Positions 45,457 to 55,022 of a stretch of 64,000 nt of DNA are shown piece by piece. The stretch spans positions 1-64,000 of the forward strand of contig NZ_QQPQ01000004.1 in the NCBI RefSeq assembly GCF_003346715.1. The letters are read 5' to 3'. How positions within the stretch are numbered: the first letter of the stretch is position 1; every line of letters begins with the position of its first letter. Both the position numbers and the translations under genes were made by a program. The stretch is from Oceanispirochaeta sp. M1. GTDB taxonomy: Bacteria; Spirochaetota; Spirochaetia; DSM-2461. The notes under the pieces are model-generated. The model did no database searches. It saw only the letters and a program-made list of their open reading frames with translations, and was not told the origin of the DNA.

Positions 45457-46620
45457 TCAGAACTTGTATCGAAGTCCTGTCATAAAGTACATACCGTTTA
45501 TATTATCCCTCGAGATATCCCAGACATCCGAGCGGTCCCAGGCAAATGTTGCATCTTCATCCCCTGCCAGAAATGTTGCATACCCCACAAGGAAAAGCCC
45601 CTGATAAATATTCCATCCTGCCCCGGCGGTAATCATGGCGGAAGCATCAAGGGGAGAGATCACAGACTGTACTGAATAGTAGGTTCCGCTTCCTGTGGTC
45701 CAGGAGATTTCCGGGTAGAGATAGATTCCATAGATTGTATCTCTCATATCCTGGTCCTCCCAGTTCTGATAGGGAAAACAGAGAGTTTCAAGTCTTAGAT
45801 TAAGAGTATTATTCCGGTTGATCTCCTGCATATGGAAAAAACCCAGAGAGAGTATCCAGCTCTCCTCCCAGTCACCGCCAGCCATTCCTTCAGACTTCTG
45901 CTGCTCGGTTGGTATGGCCAGAGAACTGGAAAGATACCAGTCAGGGCCGATATTCCCCTGCAGACTGATATAGGGTCTATGGCCCACAGCATCGCCGTTG
46001 ACCTTTGTCTGACCCTTATAGAGATAGCCACCCTCAAACTTAATTCCTCCGGCAAGGAAATATCCCCTTCCACCGATAGAAGTCTTGTCCAGTCCGGCCA
46101 TGGTGATACCATCATCTCCGACTTCAATAGCCGGAGGCAGTACGACTCCCTCGATAAAAGCAAAATTGCCCAGAGGAACATTGATCGAGGTCAGCCAGGC
46201 GGTATCAGAACGGAGCTCGGTTTCAGTCAGGTCCAGTACGGGATTCAGGCTGCCGAAGACCACATCACCTGCATTGAACACAGTTCCCTGCCCCCAGGCC
46301 AGACGGGTCTTTCCCAGGGTCATCCTGAATCCCGGAAAACGGGTTCGAACATAGGCCCGCTTTACAAACAGAGCCGGAACATCACTCATAGCCGTACCAT
46401 AGAGGTCCATTGGGTAGAACTCTATTTCCGTGTGGCCCTGCACATTGTTGTTTTTGGATGAACGGAAAGAGAGGGCCGCCTTACCGCTGGGGGTAAAATG
46501 CCATTCATCCTCACCCCGGTAAATGGCATTGTAAAATTCCAGATTTGATAGAACCTGTGCTTCAGCTGCCAGTCCTGTGAGGGGAAGCAGAAGAAGAAAC
46601 AGACTGATCAGTTTTTTCAT
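45457..46620 (-). CDS. Predicted outer-membrane beta-barrel protein of the Lol-like operon
   Basis: This 387-residue exported protein has signal peptide MKKLISLFLLLLPLTGLAAEA, alternating aromatic strands and a terminal phenylalanine (MTGLRYKF). I do not recognise its family. The start is the ATG at 46620 with GGA 8 nt upstream; the longer frame overlaps the preceding gene. As the last gene of an operon that encodes an ABC exporter and a LolA-like carrier, it may be the outer-membrane end of that route. Confidence 0.7.
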   Translation of the reverse strand: MKKLISLFLLLLPLTGLAAEAQVLSNLEFYNAIYRGEDEWHFTPSGKAALSFRSSKNNNVQGHTEIEFYPMDLYGTAMSDVPALFVKRAYVRTRFPGFRMTLGKTRLAWGQGTVFNAGDVVFGSLNPVLDLTETELRSDTAWLTSINVPLGNFAFIEGVVLPPAIEVGDDGITMAGLDKTSIGGRGYFLAGGIKFEGGYLYKGQTKVNGDAVGHRPYISLQGNIGPDWYLSSSLAIPTEQQKSEGMAGGDWEESWILSLGFFHMQEINRNNTLNLRLETLCFPYQNWEDQDMRDTIYGIYLYPEISWTTGSGTYYSVQSVISPLDASAMITAGAGWNIYQGLFLVGYATFLAGDEDATFAWDRSDVWDISRDNINGMYFMTGLRYKF

Positions 46621-46648
46621 AAATAGAATCCTTCTTAACAGAGATTGA

Positions 46649-47386
46649 TTACCAGGCCAGCTGGTCCAGGGAGAAGAAATTTGATCCCAGATCGGGATTA
46701 GTCTCAATCTCATCAACAATCATCTCTGTGCTGGAGTTTTTCTTTAGCTTGTCTTCCAGTACCATCTTGGTAATGGTGACCTTACCCTCCAGTTCCTTCA
46801 CTTCCAGAACCCGCATCTCCTTGAGAAGTTTTCCTGATTTGGAGAAATAATGGACCTGCTCGGCCACATAAGAGTCTTTCACAACCCAGAGGGTCTGTTT
46901 GGGATAGGGAACCTTTCGGCTTTTTGCTGTCATCTCAATTACAAAACAGTCCTGCCCGTCTACGACCTCACTGCCCACCAGTTCAACCTCATATTTGCTT
47001 AGGGTGTCGTTTCCTTCGGTCATGTCCTCATAAGAGATATCTGATCCCATCATGGACTGACGCAGGGCAGCTCCCTGAAGGCGGATAATCTCCTCCGCAT
47101 CGGGATAGTAGAGAAAGAGTTCATTCGAAGTTCTCAGGATTTTCTGACCCAGCTCTGCGGCGGATGTGAACTCAATAATAAAATTATCGTTACCCTCGGA
47201 CCAGCTGATATAATCGACTTTCTTTGTGCCGAAGCGGTCGTTGGTAATCATGGAACCTGTTGCCTTCATAGTATCAAAGGTCTGCAGCTCATCCATGGTT
47301 CTGATAATGTCTTCCGCACTCTGTGCAGACAGTGCTGCCGCTGTAAAAATGAGCAGTACTGCAAAAAATGCTGTTGTTTTCTTCAT
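46649..47386 (-). CDS. LolA-like outer-membrane lipoprotein-sorting protein
   Basis: This 245-residue exported protein has signal peptide MKKTTAFFAVLLIFTAAALSA and the fold of the outer-membrane lipoprotein-sorting family (LolA-like): MKATGSMITNDRFGTKKVDYISWSEGNDNFIIEF, then QTLWVVKDSYVAEQVHYFSKSGKLLKEMRV. It should carry a lipid or lipoprotein in the periplasm. The start at 47386 follows AGGAG; the ORF start is 10 codons earlier. Directly downstream of two FtsX-type permeases. Confidence 0.8.
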   Translation of the reverse strand: MKKTTAFFAVLLIFTAAALSAQSAEDIIRTMDELQTFDTMKATGSMITNDRFGTKKVDYISWSEGNDNFIIEFTSAAELGQKILRTSNELFLYYPDAEEIIRLQGAALRQSMMGSDISYEDMTEGNDTLSKYEVELVGSEVVDGQDCFVIEMTAKSRKVPYPKQTLWVVKDSYVAEQVHYFSKSGKLLKEMRVLEVKELEGKVTITKMVLEDKLKKNSSTEMIVDEIETNPDLGSNFFSLDQLAW

Positions 47387-47421
47387 ATAGTTCTCCTTAG
47401 GAAACAGGGTTTTCACCCGGG

Positions 47422-48651
47422 TTAAATGGCCCTCAGGGCTTCCACCGGTTCAATCCGGCTGGCTTTACGGGATGGGAATATGGACACGACCGAAGCCATA
47501 ATCACAGAATAGAAAAATACAAGTACAGTTGATTTCAAACTGAGCTCCGGATGAAGTACAGATGAAATTTCCATATCCACACCATCCATGGCTGATCCGA
47601 AGTTTATTCCTGTCACCGAAAGTATCTGCGTGATTACAACCCCCAGTATGACTCCCAGAACAGAGCCGATGATTGCTATGTACATTGACTCAAGGAAAAA
47701 CAGACGTACCAGATCCTTGCCATACATTCCCATTGCACTCAGAGTACCTATTTCTCTCATCCTTTCAAAAATCACCATAATGGTGGTATTCAGAATAACC
47801 GTTGAAGCCAGGAAGAAGAAGAATAGAGCAAAGAGATTATATATAGCCGAGGCCATCTCGATAAATGAGTAGCTGGTGCTGATATCCTGCCAGTTTATAA
47901 TTTCCAGATCTGCCGCTGCACTGAGATTCTTTTGAAGAGCCGAAGCCACAGCTGCAGTATCTGTATCTTCATCACACTTAACCAGCATTTCAAGAACCTG
48001 ACCGGGCATCTTGAGAAAATGCTGAACCCTGTCCAGAGGAGCATAAAAAGTCATTTCAGACATTCCGCTTAAAGGAAATACAACCAGCCCTGTTATCTGG
48101 AAGGTGATTGCATTGGTACCCCTGCTGGCTGTAGATGATAAAAGGGTTATCTTGTCACCGATACCAACCCCTGCTTTCTCGGCCAGCTTGTAACCTATGA
48201 GGGCTTCATTTTTTCCACTCTCGGGCAGACGGCCCTTCTGCAGAATATCCGGCCCCAGGTCCTGGTACTCAGCTTCAGTTGAAAAATCCAGCCCGACTCC
48301 CATGGCGTTGTAGTTCTCCTCACCCTTGTAGATACGGGCGGGAAAGCTTATCCGCGGGCTGACCACACTCACACCGGCCTCTGACAACAGTTCATCTCTC
48401 AGCTGATCTACATCGGTAATTGTCAGATGCATAGGATTCAGTCTCTCATATTTACTGAAGTCCTTGTGTCTTATCCTGACGGCACCTGTAGAGTATGTCT
48501 GCAGATTATAGGTAAGATCTGCCTTCATCCCTCCCAAAAAAGAGAAAAGAAGAACAATACTCATGGCCGCCACCATTATTGCTGTTGCAGAAAGAATACT
48601 TCTTCTGCGGTTTCTATATATGTTTCTATATGCTATTGATCTAAGTTTCAT
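47422..48651 (-). CDS. FtsX-type ABC permease (LolC/E or MacB-like), second
   Basis: This 409-residue inner-membrane protein has the four-helix FtsX layout: helix near residue 20-40, a large periplasmic domain (about 45-270), then three C-terminal helices with IMVIFERMREIGTLSAMGMYGKDLVRLFFLESMYIAIIGSVLGVILG and the end ASRIEPVEALRAI. It works with the ATPase encoded upstream. Pairing with a second permease recalls LolC/LolE. Confidence 0.85.
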   Translation of the reverse strand: MKLRSIAYRNIYRNRRRSILSATAIMVAAMSIVLLFSFLGGMKADLTYNLQTYSTGAVRIRHKDFSKYERLNPMHLTITDVDQLRDELLSEAGVSVVSPRISFPARIYKGEENYNAMGVGLDFSTEAEYQDLGPDILQKGRLPESGKNEALIGYKLAEKAGVGIGDKITLLSSTASRGTNAITFQITGLVVFPLSGMSEMTFYAPLDRVQHFLKMPGQVLEMLVKCDEDTDTAAVASALQKNLSAAADLEIINWQDISTSYSFIEMASAIYNLFALFFFFLASTVILNTTIMVIFERMREIGTLSAMGMYGKDLVRLFFLESMYIAIIGSVLGVILGVVITQILSVTGINFGSAMDGVDMEISSVLHPELSLKSTVLVFFYSVIMASVVSIFPSRKASRIEPVEALRAI

Positions 48652-48727
48652 AATAATTCCTTTAACTGCCGGAGTGAAAAATATAACTCCAGGGTCTTTC
48701 AGGCAGATATCTAAGGGCCAAAAGGAC

Positions 48728-49975
48728 CTAGTTATATCTTAGACAAACCGGGATATCCAGTTTGAGGGCCCTTCTTGTGGGAACCCAGGCCACTACAACA
48801 GCCATGACCGTTCCTATAAAGAAGGCTGTAATAAAGGTTGCCGGATCCCATGTCCCATAGGCAATGGCCGAAATACGGTATCCCATATCACCGGATTCCA
48901 TCATTTCCGAGTAATCAATCCCCTTGGTGACCAGGTACAGGTTGACAAGTGCTCCGAGTATAACACCGCCGAGAGAACCGAAAAAGCCGATCACCGCTGC
49001 TTCCATCATAAACAGGCTGCGGATGGATTTATTTTTCATACCCATGGCACGCATCATTCCCAACTCACGGATTCTTTCAAATACAGACATCAGAATGGTA
49101 TTTGAGATACCCACAGCAGCAATTAGAAATACCAGGAACAGAATGGAAGAGCTGCCCGAACGCTTGGCTTCGGCAAGTTCCACATAGTCGGCTCCAAGGA
49201 TTCTCCAGTCAAGGAGATCCAGACCATTTTCCTCAGCAAGAGGAGCAAGATCTGCCAGCATTTCCGTTTCTCGTTCACCCCTTGGCAGGGAGATATATAC
49301 GGCAGTAGCATACTCATCCATATCCAGAGCATAACGTACTGTGTCCAGAGGTACATACATTCCATAGCGGTTAACAATCGGGTTATCACTTTCCAGAATA
49401 CCAACGATCTCAAGATCCAGTGTCTGAAAATAACCATCCATGGTTCTTGTTACTATGGTCAGAGGGTAACCAACCTCGGCTCCCAGATCCTTGGCAAGCC
49501 ACTGTCCCATAAGAACACCGTCTTCCCCGGCTTCCAGGTAACGTCCCCGGGCTACATTGTCTTTAAGTTTGAAGACATCCGAGTCATGGTCCACGTCGAT
49601 TCCTGTCAGCTTTACCTGAAGATTTCCATCTTCGGGATAAGGATCTTTATATATAATCATGTCTCCAGAAAAATCGATTCTGGATACTGCATCAATATTT
49701 CTGGATCTCAGTTCGGATACCAGGGCTTCAGAGTTTTCAACCGGACGATCCAGGGGAAGCATCTCTTTGTCTTCCCAGTACTCGGGATTAAAGAATCCTG
49801 CAGAACCTGTCTCGTACCAGATAAGGTTTCTCTGTGAATCTTCATCAAGACCTTTGAGTAATGAGTCCATTAAAATGAAACACATAATACCGAAGGCTAT
49901 GGCTGAAGCAGTAATTATGGTTCTTCTTCCGTAGCGGAAGAGATTCTTTACTGCCATTTTAGGTAGAAAGTTCAT
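48728..49975 (-). CDS. FtsX-type ABC permease (LolC/E or MacB-like), first
   Basis: This 415-residue paralogue of the neighbouring permease has the same layout: an N-terminal helix, a periplasmic domain, then ILMSVFERIRELGMMRAMGMKNKSIRSLFMMEAAVIGFFGSLGGVILG. It ends RALKLDIPVCLRYN. The two are probably a heterodimer, because both lie next to one ATPase gene. Confidence 0.85.
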   Translation of the reverse strand: MNFLPKMAVKNLFRYGRRTIITASAIAFGIMCFILMDSLLKGLDEDSQRNLIWYETGSAGFFNPEYWEDKEMLPLDRPVENSEALVSELRSRNIDAVSRIDFSGDMIIYKDPYPEDGNLQVKLTGIDVDHDSDVFKLKDNVARGRYLEAGEDGVLMGQWLAKDLGAEVGYPLTIVTRTMDGYFQTLDLEIVGILESDNPIVNRYGMYVPLDTVRYALDMDEYATAVYISLPRGERETEMLADLAPLAEENGLDLLDWRILGADYVELAEAKRSGSSSILFLVFLIAAVGISNTILMSVFERIRELGMMRAMGMKNKSIRSLFMMEAAVIGFFGSLGGVILGALVNLYLVTKGIDYSEMMESGDMGYRISAIAYGTWDPATFITAFFIGTVMAVVVAWVPTRRALKLDIPVCLRYN

Positions 49976-49999
49976 TTTTTTCTCCTTATAGCTCCGCTG

Positions 50000-50695
50000 T
50001 TATTTAGACTCAGAGGCTGAACGCCTCTCATCCGAAGTGAACTCACCGTCATGGATATAAACCAGTCTATCGGCATACTCCATAACCATCTTGTCATGGG
50101 TAGAAAAAACAAAGGTGGTTCCATGCTTCTCATTCATCTCTTTCATCAGCTTGAGGATATCCTCTCCTGTATGAGAATCCAGATTGGCTGTAGGTTCATC
50201 CGCAAGGACAATCAGAGGGTGTTTGATCAGAGCCCGGGCCACGGCCACACGCTGCTGCTGACCACCGGAAAGCTTCGCAGGTCTTCTACTCTCCATCCCT
50301 TCCAGGCCTACTTCTTTCAAAATAGCCATGGTCCGCTCTTTAATCTCCTTGTCCTTCAGTCCCAGAAGCTGCAGAGAAAATGCAACATTTTCATAAGCCG
50401 TAAGAACGGGGATCAGGTTATAGCTCTGAAAGATAAATCCCAGTTTGTCTCTTCGGAATGTTGTTTTTTCTTCTTTTTTCAAGGAAGTGACATCCTGACC
50501 TTCAATATGGATCTCACCTTCATCAACAGTGTCTATGCATCCAATCAGATTAAGAAGTGTTGTCTTACCCGATCCTGAGGGACCGGCAATGGAGATAAAT
50601 TCACCCTTATTTATGAGAAGATCTACGCCTCTAAGTGCTTTAACTTCTGTGTCACCAGCTTTATAAGTTTTCTTTACACCAGTAATATTTATCAT
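50000..50695 (-). CDS. ABC transporter ATP-binding protein, LolD/MacB family
   Basis: This 231-residue ATPase has Walker A GPSGSGKTT, signature LSGGQQQRVAVARAL, Walker B IVLADEPTANLD and H-loop STHD, as in LolD/MacB/FtsE-like ATPases that drive FtsX-type permeases. It overlaps the SPFH gene by ATGA at 50692-50695. The combination with LolA-like and barrel proteins suggests export of lipids or lipoproteins from the inner membrane. Confidence 0.9.
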   Translation of the reverse strand: MINITGVKKTYKAGDTEVKALRGVDLLINKGEFISIAGPSGSGKTTLLNLIGCIDTVDEGEIHIEGQDVTSLKKEEKTTFRRDKLGFIFQSYNLIPVLTAYENVAFSLQLLGLKDKEIKERTMAILKEVGLEGMESRRPAKLSGGQQQRVAVARALIKHPLIVLADEPTANLDSHTGEDILKLMKEMNEKHGTTFVFSTHDKMVMEYADRLVYIHDGEFTSDERRSASESK

Positions 50696-51813
50696 TTTTC
50701 TGCACCTCCTGTGCTGTCATCGTCGGCAGAGCCTTCGGAATTTATTTGATTCATATGAGTTTTCTGAAAGGCTGCCATACCCATGGTTCCTCCCAGGTTC
50801 ATACTGTCCAATGCGGAAGACGGCAGTATCATCATTGATCCTTTATGCCGGATTCCCTCATACACCATATTCATGGCTCTGAGCTGCAGAGCCTCAGGAT
50901 TACCTTCATAGCTCTTTGAAGCCTCCCGAAACTGTTTGGCCACTTCTACTTCTGCTTCTCCGAGAATAATACGGGACTGTTTTTCCCTCTCGGCCTGAGC
51001 CTTCTTGCTCATGGCATCTTCCAATTCCTTAGGGATTATCACATCTGTAAACTCAATGGACATGATGGAGACACCCCAGGGGTTCGTCTTGGTATCCAAT
51101 ACCTTCTGGATCTCTTTTCCCAGCTCTTCTCTTCCTGACAGAAGAGTTGAAAGATCATGCTTACCGATGGCATCACGCAGGGCCGTCTGGGCCGAAAGGC
51201 TGATTGCTTCTTCGAAATTCTCCACTTCAAGAATTGCCTGCTTGGCATCCCAAACCATCCAGAAACACAGGGCATCCACATGTACCGGTACTGTATCCTT
51301 TGTAATTGTCTTTTCAGCACTGAAATCGGTGACCCTGATTCTTGTATCCACATATGCGGCAACACGATCAATCAGGGGGAGCAGTGTAAACAGCCCGGGT
51401 CCGTGTACAGAGCGGAAGCGCCCCATTCGGAGTACCACGACCTTGTCCCACTGATAAATGAGTTCCATTGAAGCCGAAAACAAGATCCCCAGGGATGCAG
51501 CGATGGCCAGTGGATAATACGCAGTGCTCATCTCAAGAGCCAGATAGAGCCAGGCTCCGATAATAATGAGAACATTCATAATCCAGAGGGGAATAATGGT
51601 CAGTATTATTCCAGCCCATAGCATTCCCGCAGAGTAATAAACGATCTTTTCCAGATCGAATACATCTCCCCAGAGATACTGTGCGGTGGTACCCAGTGCA
51701 AGAAAAACACCAAGGATCATAAAAGAAAAAGCATTATAGCTGTAATCTTTCTTCAGCAATGCTTTACGCTGATTCTTAACCCCATCCAATTTTTTCTGAA
51801 ATACATCAATCAT
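50692..51813 (-). CDS. SPFH/band-7 (slipin-like) protein with N-terminal helices
   Basis: This 373-residue protein has several N-terminal membrane helices (about 28-48, 58-100 and 103-125) and a band-7/SPFH domain (about 130-325): VVVLRMGRFRSVHGPGLFTLLPLIDRVAAYVDTRIRVTDF, then GVSIMSIEFTDVIIPKELEDAMSKKAQAEREKQSRIILGEAEVE. SPFH proteins form membrane cages or microdomains. The extra helices and the operon position beside an ABC exporter are unusual for slipins. Both borders overlap neighbours by ATGA. Confidence 0.85.
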   Translation of the reverse strand: MIDVFQKKLDGVKNQRKALLKKDYSYNAFSFMILGVFLALGTTAQYLWGDVFDLEKIVYYSAGMLWAGIILTIIPLWIMNVLIIIGAWLYLALEMSTAYYPLAIAASLGILFSASMELIYQWDKVVVLRMGRFRSVHGPGLFTLLPLIDRVAAYVDTRIRVTDFSAEKTITKDTVPVHVDALCFWMVWDAKQAILEVENFEEAISLSAQTALRDAIGKHDLSTLLSGREELGKEIQKVLDTKTNPWGVSIMSIEFTDVIIPKELEDAMSKKAQAEREKQSRIILGEAEVEVAKQFREASKSYEGNPEALQLRAMNMVYEGIRHKGSMMILPSSALDSMNLGGTMGMAAFQKTHMNQINSEGSADDDSTGGAEK

Positions 51814-52244
51814 TTTCTCTCCTCTCCCACAGAGGGGATCTTATCTCTTTCAGTCATATTCTGAAGGGCCTGCATGATATCCTGGATTTTAAAGCCGTAG
51901 GACCCTGCCTTGATAATCACCGGTCTGACAATCTGTTCCAGGATCTTCTCCCTCTCCAGATCATCAAGTTTTATTTTCAGCCCGCTGATAAAGGTTCCGG
52001 TACCCTGCTGGGTAGTGACAATGCCCCGGATCTCCATCTCGTTATAGGCCTTTCCCACGGTATTGGGATTGATTCTTAATTCCACCGCCAGCCCGCGTAC
52101 TGTGGGAAGCTGCTCGCCTTTCTCAAGCCTGCCGTCGGCGATAGCCAGCTCCACCTGCAGAATAATCTGTTTGTAATAGGGCACACCGCTTTTAGGATCA
52201 AGTGTAAAATCGAGCTTATTTATTTCCGCTTCTTTTACAGCCAT
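51810..52244 (-). CDS. YtrA-type GntR repressor
   Basis: This 144-residue regulator has the GntR winged helix (SGVPYYKQIILQVELAIADGRLEKGEQLPTVRGLAVELRINPNTVGKAYNEMEIRGIVTTQQGTGTFI) and a short C-terminal dimerisation region, as in the YtrA subfamily, which controls ABC-transporter operons that it heads. The perfect inverted repeat 16-37 bp upstream is the probable operator, so autoregulation is expected. Confidence 0.9.
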   Translation of the reverse strand: MAVKEAEINKLDFTLDPKSGVPYYKQIILQVELAIADGRLEKGEQLPTVRGLAVELRINPNTVGKAYNEMEIRGIVTTQQGTGTFISGLKIKLDDLEREKILEQIVRPVIIKAGSYGFKIQDIMQALQNMTERDKIPSVGEERK

Positions 52245-52259
52245 TACATCATTGCTCCA

Positions 52260-52281
52260 TTGTACTATTGTTATAGTACAA
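52260..52281. promoter_or_regulatory. Inverted-repeat operator of the YtrA-type regulator
   Basis: TTGTACTAT-TGTT-ATAGTACAA is a perfect 9-bp inverted repeat just upstream of the regulator gene, overlapping possible -10 sequences on the minus strand. Confidence 0.65.
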
Positions 52282-52500
52282 TATAAAAATAGGTCTTAGA
52301 GATTGATTTGTAAAGGGTTATTTTGCTGTTTTTTAAGAAATTTTGGTATTTTCATGAAAAGAAGATGGATTTTAAGCTATTTATTCCGGAAGAGGAGTTT
52401 AGATTTCTTCTAACAGTACAGGTACATCTTTGATTTTGTACTTTGATAAATTGGACCAGATCTTTTTCTCTGGACAAATCAACCATCATTGACTTAATAT

Positions 52501-52516
52501 CTTGTATACATGTTTA
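52501..52516 (+). promoter_or_regulatory. TATACATGT site at the AraC-sensor promoter
   Basis: CTTGTATACATGTTTA, just after a TTGACT -35-like hexamer (52489-52494) and 24 bp before the gene's TTG start; close to the site at 59247-59262. Confidence 0.5.
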
Positions 52517-52540
52517 GTTAAAATACAGGAAGATATTATA

Positions 52541-54886
52541 TTGAAGCAGAAAAGCAGCTATTTCAGAAAACTAGTGGTTTCATTGATTCTCACAGCCCTT
52601 TTACCCATTTTTATTGGTATCATTCTTTTTTACAATTATTCTGCCCATAACCTCTCAGCTAAGATAAGCGCAGGAAATCAGGCTGTTCTGGATCAAACTG
52701 CTGATTCATTGACAGTAGCTCTTGAGAGTGTACTGGAAGTATCAAAACTTTTACTTCTTGATACTTCCTTTAAGACTTATTCTCTTCTGGATGACAAAGA
52801 GTTCTTCGATTCATACAGGGGAAGCCCGGGGGAATTATCAGATAATCTTCGTTTTAATTATTCAAGATACCTTGAATTGCGCAGCAATATCAGTTCAAAA
52901 CTGGACTTGATTCCCATCCTCAATGAGTTTATCAAGTCTGTTTATTTTTATGATGAATCCACTGCAATTCTGTTCAAATCAGGAGCTATCCCTGAGAGGA
53001 TTTATGAGAAATCCAAAGTAGAGTGGTTCCGTGCCAGGCTGTATCCGATTAAAAACATAAATGAATCAAAAATTCTTCTAACCGATCCTTATGATAAAGA
53101 TGAAGAGATTGTAATTGTCTATCGAAACATTCTTAAAAATCTTACCTTCTTTGTAAGTATCGATACGAAACTTCTTTTTAAAACAATTCACAGAGAAAGC
53201 AGTCTATACGCAGATTCACTGCGTTTTGTTCTGAGCCGGGAACATGTTCCTATACTCTATGAATCAAAGACTGAACTTGAAGTATATTCATTTATAAAAG
53301 TCATCAGAGAAGTCCTGGATTTCAGCAATGATTCCTCGGTCTTTAAGTTAAACGGAAACCGATACTTTGGGAATAAAACAAAGATTCCTATAGTCGGATG
53401 GAGTCTGTACAGTTTTGTTGATGCACATACTTATGCGACTGATTTCATGATGCTGAGAATTATGATTGTCAGTATAGCGACCACATTGCTGATACTTATA
53501 TTCTTATCAGCATATATCTACCTGAAACTATTCTATAGTCCTTTTGAAGGACTGATCAGATCTATTCAGAGCGATTTGAAAATCACAAGGAATTCCGAAG
53601 ACAGTGATTTTACATATATAAAAAATTACATAGACCTTGTAACAGCCGAAAATAATTATCTTGAGAGTAGACTGACAGAGGCTCTGCCTTCATTGAAGAA
53701 GGACTTTCTCCAGGATCTTCTAAAAACAAATGAATACAGCCTTGATGAAATAAATGAGCGTTTTGAACTTCTTGATATAAATCTTACACTTGAGAATATT
53801 CAGGTGCTTATAATACTGATTGATGATAACAGTTTTATAAACCTTGACTTTAAACAACAGATTTTATTCAGGATATCCATTAAAGAAATATTGGAAGAAA
53901 AACTCCGCTGCGCCAAAACAGGTGAATTGCTGGAGATGGAATCTCATAAATATATCTATCTTATAAATGTTGAAAAGCAGATAGAATCAAGTATACAGGA
54001 GATGGCCAATACTGCTATCGATTCAATCCGGGAAACACTCAACTGTGAGTCTAATATTACTATAGGATCTATAGGACGCAGTATTTACGATCTGGCAACC
54101 TCCTATAAAGAAGCTGATGAACTGCTTAAGTATCTGATGATTTTTGGCAAAGGAAGCAGCATAACAAGGGAAGATATTGAATTTGAAAGAGATCATTTTA
54201 ATGATGGAGAGAAGACTCTTAATAAAAAAGTATCAGCAATTATCAAGCATATCAACAAAATTGAAATCAGAAAATCCATACATGAAATTGAGAGCTTTCT
54301 TGAAATCCTTTTTAACCCCGAACACAGCTATTCAGACCAGATCATTCAACAGAAGAAAATTGAACTGTTAAATAAAGTTTTAATTGCCGCGGGGAATCTT
54401 AATCTGAAAAACGATGAGATCCTGATTAACAGTCAAAACCTGTATCTTGAACTTCATAGTAAAATAACGGCGGCTGATATCTCTGAATTCTATCACTGTC
54501 TTCTTTATCAGATCAGTGAAAATACTGAGATTGAAGCTGTATCAGAAACCAATGAGTATATTAATGCCATTTACAGTATCCTTGAGAAAGATTATGGGGA
54601 ATCCATGAATCTGAACCAGCTCTCGGAAAGAGTAAAATTAAACCCATCCTATATAAGCCGTCTTTTTAAAGAATCGACGGGAATCTCTTTTACCAACTAC
54701 CTTACAAATTTACGGATAAATAAGGCTAAAAATTTTCTGATTGAGACAGATAAACCTGTTCAGGAGATCTGCAAAGACGTTGGATATTGGAATACGAACT
54801 ACTTCATAAAAGTATTCAAGAAAAGTGAAGGATCTACTCCGGGAGAGTATAGAAAACAGATTATTCTTGAAAAAAATAAATACTGA
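52541..54886 (+). CDS. Membrane-anchored AraC-type sensor-regulator
   Basis: This protein of about 781 residues begins with a membrane helix (about 10-30), has an extracytoplasmic sensing region of about 270 residues, a second helix (about 305-328), a cytoplasmic linker, and a C-terminal AraC helix-turn-helix pair (YGESMNLNQLSERVKLNPSYISRLFKESTGISFTNYLTNLRINKAKNFLIETDKPVQEICKDVGYWNTNYFIKVFKKSEGSTPGEYR). It is thus a one-component sensor for an extracellular ligand, typically a sugar. The start is the TTG at 52541 after AGGA; the frame further up runs through the operator. It most likely activates the adjacent importer genes. Confidence 0.85.
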   Translation: MKQKSSYFRKLVVSLILTALLPIFIGIILFYNYSAHNLSAKISAGNQAVLDQTADSLTVALESVLEVSKLLLLDTSFKTYSLLDDKEFFDSYRGSPGELSDNLRFNYSRYLELRSNISSKLDLIPILNEFIKSVYFYDESTAILFKSGAIPERIYEKSKVEWFRARLYPIKNINESKILLTDPYDKDEEIVIVYRNILKNLTFFVSIDTKLLFKTIHRESSLYADSLRFVLSREHVPILYESKTELEVYSFIKVIREVLDFSNDSSVFKLNGNRYFGNKTKIPIVGWSLYSFVDAHTYATDFMMLRIMIVSIATTLLILIFLSAYIYLKLFYSPFEGLIRSIQSDLKITRNSEDSDFTYIKNYIDLVTAENNYLESRLTEALPSLKKDFLQDLLKTNEYSLDEINERFELLDINLTLENIQVLIILIDDNSFINLDFKQQILFRISIKEILEEKLRCAKTGELLEMESHKYIYLINVEKQIESSIQEMANTAIDSIRETLNCESNITIGSIGRSIYDLATSYKEADELLKYLMIFGKGSSITREDIEFERDHFNDGEKTLNKKVSAIIKHINKIEIRKSIHEIESFLEILFNPEHSYSDQIIQQKKIELLNKVLIAAGNLNLKNDEILINSQNLYLELHSKITAADISEFYHCLLYQISENTEIEAVSETNEYINAIYSILEKDYGESMNLNQLSERVKLNPSYISRLFKESTGISFTNYLTNLRINKAKNFLIETDKPVQEICKDVGYWNTNYFIKVFKKSEGSTPGEYRKQIILEKNKY

Positions 54887-54890
54887 AAAG

Positions 54891-54936
54891 TGAAACAATT
54901 TTTACAAAATGAAACATTTTTGTGTTGATTCGAAAC
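54891..54936 (+). promoter_or_regulatory. Direct repeats upstream of the LplA-type gene
   Basis: TGAAACA followed by a T run occurs at 54891 and 54910, with a degenerate copy CGAAAC at 54931 (spacings 19 and 21 bp). AraC regulators bind direct repeats about two helical turns apart. Confidence 0.5.
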
Positions 54937-55022
54937 TTTCATCTACAAGTCATTATTTCATCATATCCTGATTCATTTTTCAGGGGTTAAGCTGAAAATA
55001 CAAAAATTCAGGAGGAATTGAA

